Shown here piece by piece: positions 5,570-9,840 of a DNA stretch of 9,840 bases; position 1 is the stretch's first letter, and each line of letters starts with the position of its first letter. Source of the DNA: Burkholderiaceae bacterium (GTDB lineage Bacteria > Pseudomonadota > Gammaproteobacteria > Burkholderiales > Burkholderiaceae); assembly GCA_025458735.1 (NCBI GenBank), contig JALORV010000212.1:1-9840 (forward strand). Direction: 5' to 3'. A model generated the notes under the pieces. It had not been told where the DNA came from. It saw only the letters and a program-made list of their open reading frames with translations, and did no database searches. Made by a program: the position numbers and the translations under genes.

Positions 5570-6612
5570 GCTCCGGACCTCTCGGCCAGTGCCGCGGCCA
5601 GCGTCGCAGCCGGTGACTGCTGCGGCAGCCAGCGCCGCCAGTTGCGCCAGCCGGCGCCTGGTCGCGTGGTGAAGCTGCGGGTGCAACGCCGGCCGATCAG
5701 CACCAGTTCGATGGTCGCGTGCGCGGGCAGGGTCGACAGCCGCTGGTCGATGGCATGCATCGCGGCCAGCCAGCGCCGCGGCTCGAATGGAACCTGATCG
5801 TGGCGCGCATCATCCCACTCGAACAGGGTATCGCCGTTGGCCGCTGCGAGCGCCGGTGCCGTGCGCGCACCAGCAGCCGCGGCGGCGCCCTGCAGTGCCG
5901 GCCGTTCGCTGTGCACCGCGGACCAGCGCAAGCGCGGCAGCGGTTTCCAGGTGCCTCCGCCATGCAGCCACAGGGCGTTGATGGCCGGGAGGCCCTCCTG
6001 CTCGCGCGCGCGGTTGACCGGATCGTCGTGCCAGCGCATCTGCAGTTCGTTGTGCAGTCGGCTCCACTGCAGCGCATGCTCATCTTCCAGCGCGGCCGCC
6101 GTCAGCGGGCTGCCGTGCACCGCCGCGAGCGGAGCCGCGTCCCAGCACCGCAGTCCGGCGGACTGCAGGAACCAGCCGGCGCCGCTGCGCTGCAGCTTGC
6201 AGCCGGCATCGGCCAGAACTTCGCTGGCTGCAGCGATCAGAGCCGTTGCCTCTTCCTCGCTCGGCGGCGCATCGATCATCTCGATCAGCAGGCTGTCGCG
6301 GCCGACCGCGACATGGATCGGATCGGCGTGCCAGACCGAGGTCTCGCCGGTGGTTTGGCCGCCGACGGCGGACCAGGCATACGGCGCTGTCGGCGCATGG
6401 CCGTCGGCCGCGAAGATCTGCCGCGCCAGCCAGCGGTCTTCCGCGGTCCCGATCGCACCGGTCTCGAGCTGCGTTACGACCGGCTCGACACCCGCGAGCA
6501 GTCGCGCCAGCGCGGGAGCCTGCAGGGCGGTCGAGAGTTCGCCCGCGAGTGGAGCCGGCAGCAGCGCTCCGGCTGCTTTCACGGTCAGAATCGAAGCGCT
6601 TCGGCCTGCCAT
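5566..6612 (-). CDS. RpfE-type uncharacterised protein (phosphoglycerate-mutase-like annotation)
   Basis: This 348-aa soluble protein has no signal peptide or membrane helix. It resembles the RpfE-type family (COG4255), named for a gene near recJ in the Xanthomonas rpf cluster and often annotated as a regulatory or phosphoglycerate-mutase-like protein. Its biochemical function is not established. Supporting features are the central LWLHGGG motif near residue 217, the acidic-aromatic segments ATAPYAWSAV-type and WHADPIHVAVGRD around residues 80-105, the QMRWHDDPVNRAREQEGLP segment before the LWLHGGG motif, and the position directly upstream of recJ. The ATG at 6612 has AAGG three bases upstream; GTG at codon 11 is a possible later start. 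The start lies only 4 bp from the divergent lolC start, so its promoter must be inside lolC. Translation is probably coupled to recJ through the GTGA overlap. The family call rests on remembered motifs and synteny, not on a search. Confidence 0.75.
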   Translation of the reverse strand: MAGRSASILTVKAAGALLPAPLAGELSTALQAPALARLLAGVEPVVTQLETGAIGTAEDRWLARQIFAADGHAPTAPYAWSAVGGQTTGETSVWHADPIHVAVGRDSLLIEMIDAPPSEEEATALIAAASEVLADAGCKLQRSGAGWFLQSAGLRCWDAAPLAAVHGSPLTAAALEDEHALQWSRLHNELQMRWHDDPVNRAREQEGLPAINALWLHGGGTWKPLPRLRWSAVHSERPALQGAAAAAGARTAPALAAANGDTLFEWDDARHDQVPFEPRRWLAAMHAIDQRLSTLPAHATIELVLIGRRCTRSFTTRPGAGWRNWRRWLPQQSPAATLAAALAERSGA

Positions 6613-6616
6613 CGCC

Positions 6617-7870
6617 TTGAATCTTCCCTACGAACTCCGCATCGGGCTGCGCTACACGCGCGCCGGCCGCCGCGCACGGCGGCGCAACGGCTTCATCTCG
6701 TTCATCTCGGGCATTTCGATGCTCGGCATCGCGCTCGGCGTGATGGCGCTGATCGTGGTGCTGTCGGTGATGAACGGCTTTGTCTCGCAGGTGCGCGACC
6801 GCATGCTGTCGGTGGTCTCACACATCGAGGTGTTCTCGCTCGGCGATCCGCTCGACTTCGCGCAGGTCGACGAGGCGCTGCGACGCCACCCGGCGGTGCT
6901 GGGCTCCGCACCGTATGTCAATGCGCAGGCGTTGCTGACGCGCGGCGAAGCCGTGCGTGGCGTGGCGGTGCGCGGCGTGCAGCCCGATGCGGAGCCGGCC
7001 GTCTCCGAGATCGCCTCGCAGATCCGTGGCGCATCGCTCTCTGCGCTGAGGGACGGGGAGTTCGGCATCGTGCTCGGCGGCGAGCTGGCGCGCGCCCTCG
7101 GCGTCACGCTGGGCGAAAAGATCACGCTGATCGCGCCGCAGGGGCAGGTCACGCCCGCCGGCGTGGTGCCTCGGCTCAAGCAGTTCACCGTCGTCGGGAC
7201 CTTCGATTCCGGACACTTCGAGTACGACAGTGCGCTGGCGCTGATTCACATCGGCGACGCCCAGCGGCTGTTCCGCGTGGCCGGGCCGACCGGGGTGCGG
7301 GTGAAGATCCGCGACATGCAGCGTGCGCCGGAGGTGGCGGCCGAGCTGGCGCGGACGATGCCGTCCGGCCTGCTGGCGCGCGACTGGACCCGCCAGAACC
7401 GCACCTGGTTCGCCGCGGTGCAGGTCGAAAAGCGCATGATGTTCATCATCCTGGCGCTGATCGTCGCGGTGGCCGCCTTCAACCTGGTGTCCACGCTGGT
7501 GATGACGGTGACCGAGAAGCAGGCCGACATCGCCATTTTGCGCACGCTGGGGGCGACGCCGCGCAGCGTGATGGCAGTGTTCATCGTGCAGGGCGCACTG
7601 ATCGGCGTGCTCGGCACGCTGCTGGGCGTGGCCGGCGGACTCTTCCTCGCCAGCAACCTCGATGCGATCTTCCCGACCATCGAGCGCATCGCGGGCTTCC
7701 CGCTGATCCCGAAGGACATTTACTTCATCAGCTCGCTGCCCTCCGATCCGCGCGCCAGCGACATCGTGCCGATCGCGGTGATCTCGATCGTGCTGTCGCT
7801 GGTGGCGACGCTGTATCCGAGCTGGCGGGCCTCGCGCGTGCGGCCGGCCGAGGCGCTGCGTTATGACTGA
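6617..7870 (+). CDS. lolC: Lipoprotein-releasing ABC transporter permease LolC/LolE type
   Basis: This inner-membrane permease (417 aa) releases outer-membrane lipoproteins from the inner membrane to LolA, with LolD as ATPase. It starts NLPYELRIGLRYTRA and continues into NGFISFISGISMLGIALGVM, the first transmembrane segment (about 26-52). A large periplasmic MacB-type domain of about 220 residues follows. Three more helices form the FtsX domain: about 274-300 (MMFIILALIVAVAAFNLVS), 317-345 and 383-403. The signature TEKQADIAILRTLGATPRSV and the ISSLPSDPRASD-IVPI segment are typical of LolC/E. TTG 6617 is the only family-length start; there is no ATG or GTG nearby and no good Shine-Dalgarno. 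It starts 4 bp from the divergent RpfE-type gene and overlaps lolD by 8 bp. No lolE follows, so it may be the single LolCE-type (LolF-like) permease or have a partner elsewhere. Confidence 0.94.
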   Translation: MNLPYELRIGLRYTRAGRRARRRNGFISFISGISMLGIALGVMALIVVLSVMNGFVSQVRDRMLSVVSHIEVFSLGDPLDFAQVDEALRRHPAVLGSAPYVNAQALLTRGEAVRGVAVRGVQPDAEPAVSEIASQIRGASLSALRDGEFGIVLGGELARALGVTLGEKITLIAPQGQVTPAGVVPRLKQFTVVGTFDSGHFEYDSALALIHIGDAQRLFRVAGPTGVRVKIRDMQRAPEVAAELARTMPSGLLARDWTRQNRTWFAAVQVEKRMMFIILALIVAVAAFNLVSTLVMTVTEKQADIAILRTLGATPRSVMAVFIVQGALIGVLGTLLGVAGGLFLASNLDAIFPTIERIAGFPLIPKDIYFISSLPSDPRASDIVPIAVISIVLSLVATLYPSWRASRVRPAEALRYD

Positions 7871-8606
7871 GCGTGGTTCCGCCGGTCCAACGGCGACTGC
7901 GCCCGCAGCGGGTGACGGCACGGCGCCGGCGATCGCGGTGCTGGCGGCGCGCGACGTGCACAAGTCCTATCGCGAGGGCGCGCTGGCGGTCGACGTGCTG
8001 CGCGGCGCGCAGCTCGACGTCGCCGCCGCGGAGATCGTCGCCATCGTCGGCGCCTCGGGCTCCGGCAAGAGCACGCTGCTGCACGTGTTGGGCGGTCTCG
8101 ATGCCGCCGACCGCGGGGCCGTGCTGGTGGAAGGCCGCGACCTGGCCGCGATGAGCGACGAGGAGCGCGGCCGGCTGCGCAACCAGCGCCTTGGCTTCGT
8201 CTACCAGTTCCACCACCTGCTGCCGGAGTTCACGGCGCTCGACAACGTCGCGATGCCGCTGGCGATCCGCCGCGTCGGCCTCGAGGCGGCCCGATCTCGG
8301 GCGCGCGAGGCGCTGGCGGCGGTCGGGCTCGAGAGCCGCCTGCAGCATCATCCGGCGGAACTGTCGGGCGGCGAGCGCCAGCGGACTGCCATCGCACGGG
8401 CGATCGTCACGCGGCCGGCCTGCGTGCTGGCCGACGAGCCGACCGGCAATCTCGACCGCGACACCGCGCGCGCCGTGTTCGGTGTCTTCGTCGAGCTGGC
8501 GCAGGTCAATCGCACTTCGGTGATCATCGTCACGCACGATCCCGAGCTGGCCGGGCGCTGCGACCGCGTGCTGCGGCTGGAGCATGGTCAGCTGCGATCC
8601 GCCTGA
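7863..8606 (+). CDS. lolD: Lipoprotein-releasing ABC transporter ATPase LolD
   Basis: This cytoplasmic ATPase (247 aa) powers LolC/E-mediated release of lipoproteins to the LolA chaperone. All ABC motifs are intact: Walker A GASGSGKST (63-71, K69), Q-loop Q115 in VYQFHHLLPEFTALDNVAMP (a LolD hallmark), signature LSGGERQR (167-174), Walker B CVLADEP (187-193, D191, catalytic E192), NLD D-loop, and H-loop H225 in VTHD. The first 25 or so residues (Ala/Thr/Gly/Pro-rich) are an extension relative to the 233-aa E. coli protein. ATG 7863 overlaps the lolC stop by 8 bp and has GAGG about 10 bases upstream, so translation is probably coupled. The 3' end overlaps the opposing DUF2062 gene by 19 bp. 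Confidence 0.97.
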   Translation: MTERGSAGPTATAPAAGDGTAPAIAVLAARDVHKSYREGALAVDVLRGAQLDVAAAEIVAIVGASGSGKSTLLHVLGGLDAADRGAVLVEGRDLAAMSDEERGRLRNQRLGFVYQFHHLLPEFTALDNVAMPLAIRRVGLEAARSRAREALAAVGLESRLQHHPAELSGGERQRTAIARAIVTRPACVLADEPTGNLDRDTARAVFGVFVELAQVNRTSVIIVTHDPELAGRCDRVLRLEHGQLRSA

Positions 8607-9151
8607 CCCGCAGCGTTGCGGCGGCGCGCCTGCCAGGTACGGCGCAGATGAGCGCTCCAGAGTGTGCGTACCGTGACGTAGCCGAGCGCTGAGAGCAGGC
8701 AGGCGAGCAGCAGCACGCCGAAGGCGAGCTGCGGACCCAGGCCGACCGCCCACTCGCCGAGGGCCCGCGCCGAGCCCATCGGGTCGCTCCAGGCCCAGTC
8801 GGGCGGCTTGGCGGCCGGTCCGGAACCCGAGGCACCCAGCACGAACGAACCGATCTGGTACGCCACCAGATACAGCGGCACGATCGTCACCGGGTTCGTA
8901 TAAAGGGTCGACACCAGCGCCACCGGCAGGTTGACGCGAAACAGCACGCAGGCCACACCGGCCCCCAGCATCTGCAGCGGGCCGGGAATCAGGCCGCAGA
9001 ACAGGCCAACGGCCACCCCGCCGGCCGCCGAGCGCCGGTTCAGGTGCCACAGCGATGGGTGGAACAGCGTGTCACCGAACAGCGCCAGCACGCGCATTTC
9101 GCGCACCTTGTCGACGCTGGGCATCCACTTTCGGAAGAACTTGCGGGGCAT
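8588..9151 (-). CDS. DUF2062 family inner-membrane protein
   Basis: This 187-aa membrane protein matches the DUF2062 family, whose function is unknown. The amino end is basic (MPRKFFRKWMPS), followed by HPSLWHLNRRSAAGGVAVGL and a run of hydrophobic segments: GGVAVGLFCGLIPGPLQMLGA, GVACVLFRVNLPVALVSTLY, and TNPVTIVPLYLVAYQIGSFV, the last carrying the family's TNP-T motif. Another helix lies near the carboxyl end (LAFGVLLLACLLSALGYVTV), before a basic tail. In several proteobacteria a gene of this family sits near lolCDE. Here it is oriented against lolD, overlapping its 3' end by 19 bp, and diverges from tatD. ATG 9151 is preceded by a TAGACT -10-like box only six bases away and no useful Shine-Dalgarno, suggesting a leaderless message. 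Confidence 0.9.
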   Translation of the reverse strand: MPRKFFRKWMPSVDKVREMRVLALFGDTLFHPSLWHLNRRSAAGGVAVGLFCGLIPGPLQMLGAGVACVLFRVNLPVALVSTLYTNPVTIVPLYLVAYQIGSFVLGASGSGPAAKPPDWAWSDPMGSARALGEWAVGLGPQLAFGVLLLACLLSALGYVTVRTLWSAHLRRTWQARRRNAAGQADRS

Positions 9152-9157
9152 GCTTGC

Positions 9158-9163
9158 AGTCTA
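9158..9163 (-). promoter_or_regulatory. Candidate -10 box for the DUF2062 gene (leaderless)
   Basis: TAGACT on the minus strand (4 of 6 to TATAAT) ends six bases before the DUF2062 ATG. Transcription normally starts about seven bases after the -10 box, which would place the first base at or next to the start codon. No -35 match is evident. The lack of a Shine-Dalgarno sequence fits a leaderless mRNA. Confidence 0.45.
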
Positions 9164-9216
9164 GCCGTCGCTCCGGATCCGCCTGCGTTCGGTGGCTCTG
9201 CCGGCACGGCCGTCTT

Positions 9217-9222
9217 TACACT
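9217..9222 (+). promoter_or_regulatory. Candidate -10 box for tatD (leaderless)
   Basis: TACACT on the plus strand (4 of 6 to TATAAT) ends seven bases before the tatD ATG at 9230 (spacer TGCCCGC). The predicted start site coincides with the A of ATG. There is no Shine-Dalgarno sequence and no clear -35. It mirrors the arrangement of the divergent DUF2062 promoter 54 bp away. Confidence 0.45.
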
Positions 9223-9229
9223 TGCCCGC

Positions 9230-9840
9230 ATGTGGATCGACACGCACTGCCACCTCGACGCCGAGGAGTTCGACGGCGACCGCGATGCCGTGGTGAGCCG
9301 GGCGCGCGCCGCCGGGGTCGGGATGCTGGTGATCCCGAGCGCGCACGTCGATGACTTCGGCGCCGTGCGCGAACTGGCGCATCGCCACGGCATGGCCTAC
9401 GCACTCGGGCTGCATCCGCTCTGGCTGGCTGGCGTCGACGACGGCAGCATCGAACGCCTGCGGGCCGCGGTGCGGGAGTCGCTCGACGATCCGCGCCTGG
9501 TCGCGGTCGGCGAGATCGGCATCGATCTGCTGGAACCCGTCGTCGACCTCGACCGGCAGCAGTGGATCTACGCTGAGCAGCTGAAGATCGCGCGCGACGC
9601 CGGGCTGCCGGTGATCGTGCACGTGCGGCGTTCGGCCGACGCGTTGCTCAAGTCGCTGCGGCGCGTCGACGTCGCTGGCGGCATCGTCCATGCGTTCAAC
9701 GGCAGCGAGCAGCAGGCGGCGCAGTTCGTGGCGCGCGGTTTCAAGCTGGGGTTCGGCGGTGCACTGACCTACACCGGCTCGCATCGGATCCGTCGCCATG
9801 CCGCCACGCTGGGCGAGCAGGCCTGGGTGCTCGAGACCGA
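9230..9840 (+). CDS. tatD: TatD family metal-dependent DNase (3' end outside window)
   Basis: TatD-family proteins are cytoplasmic TIM-barrel hydrolases with 3'-5' exonuclease activity linked to DNA repair and degradation. The first 203 residues are present, about three quarters of a usual 260-aa protein; the frame runs open to the window edge. Metal ligands and conserved motifs are intact: D4-T-H6-C-H8 (DTHCHLD), H62 in GLHP, E95 in VGEIGID, H131 in VIVHVRRS and H154 in GIVHAFNGS. The last visible residues are WVLET, just before the expected catalytic Asp of the LETD motif. ATG 9230 is the natural start because the DTHCHLD motif begins at residue 4. Which TatD paralogue (TatD, YcfH or YjjV type) cannot be decided from this part; the shortened EIGIDLLEPVVDLDRQQWIY segment looks YjjV-like. 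Confidence 0.93.
   Translation, partial: MWIDTHCHLDAEEFDGDRDAVVSRARAAGVGMLVIPSAHVDDFGAVRELAHRHGMAYALGLHPLWLAGVDDGSIERLRAAVRESLDDPRLVAVGEIGIDLLEPVVDLDRQQWIYAEQLKIARDAGLPVIVHVRRSADALLKSLRRVDVAGGIVHAFNGSEQQAAQFVARGFKLGFGGALTYTGSHRIRRHAATLGEQAWVLET

Noticed and set aside
5570..5686. Upstream ATG start for recJ adding 39 residues
   Set aside because: The extra sequence lies in the RpfE-type coding region and does not look like RecJ. The GTG at 5569 with GTGA overlap gives the family length.
5837..6616. Upstream extension of lolC by about 260 codons in the same frame
   Set aside because: It is Ser/Arg/Ala-rich antisense of the RpfE-type gene. LolC family proteins begin at the NLPYELxIGLRYTRA segment.
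5719..7866. 715-codon open frame on the plus strand across the RpfE-type gene and lolC
   Set aside because: It is Arg/Ala-rich and spans two real genes on opposite strands; no domain is seen.
7728..9050. 440-codon minus-strand open frame across lolD and DUF2062
   Set aside because: It is a shadow of lolD and an out-of-frame reading of DUF2062, with no motif.

Overview
This is a GC-rich proteobacterial chromosome segment, most likely from a beta- or gammaproteobacterium. Three things suggest this: the housekeeping set recJ, lolC/lolD, tatD and an RpfE-type gene; a release-factor-2 gene (prfB) with the classic programmed frameshift site; and Lol lipoprotein sorting together with an outer-membrane-type lipoprotein. 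The prfB amino terminus (MEAERLNQIE) looks betaproteobacterial to me. The recJ/RpfE-type pairing is also known in Xanthomonas. The exact order cannot be decided from this window.

Left end (1-153, minus): the 5' end of prfB, with 27 zero-frame codons, an in-frame TGA and the +1 frame continuing to the window edge. Next (154-356) is a short divergent intergenic region with a good -10 for prfB and, at 270-367, seven tandem copies of a 14-bp unit. Every copy carries an ATG. The first six ATGs each open a five-codon mini-ORF ending in an ATGA overlap with the next copy, and the seventh ATG is the start codon of the following gene. That gene (357-3011, plus) encodes an 884-aa class III nucleotide cyclase fused to a STAND/AfsR-like ATPase and a TPR-like carboxyl region.

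Middle (2998-6612, minus): an apparent operon transcribed leftwards: RpfE-type gene, recJ (GTG start overlapping the upstream stop), a frameshifted lipoprotein gene, and a small exported protein. The last two look like divergent tandem paralogues. The cyclase gene and this pair lie between recJ and prfB, which are adjacent in many proteobacteria, so the block from about 154 to 3857 looks like an accessory insertion.

Right (6617-9840): lolC-type permease (TTG start, only 4 bp from the divergent RpfE-type ATG) and lolD, overlapping by 8 bp; these form the LolCD(E) lipoprotein-release transporter. A DUF2062 membrane protein follows on the minus strand, overlapping the lolD 3' end by 19 bp. A tatD nuclease gene then runs off the window on the plus strand. 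DUF2062 and tatD diverge from a 78-bp spacer in which both candidate -10 boxes sit so close to the ATGs that leaderless mRNAs are likely.

No RNA gene, CRISPR array, insertion sequence or clear intrinsic terminator was seen. The most unusual elements are the mini-ORF repeat array feeding the cyclase start and the frameshifted member of the exported-protein pair.
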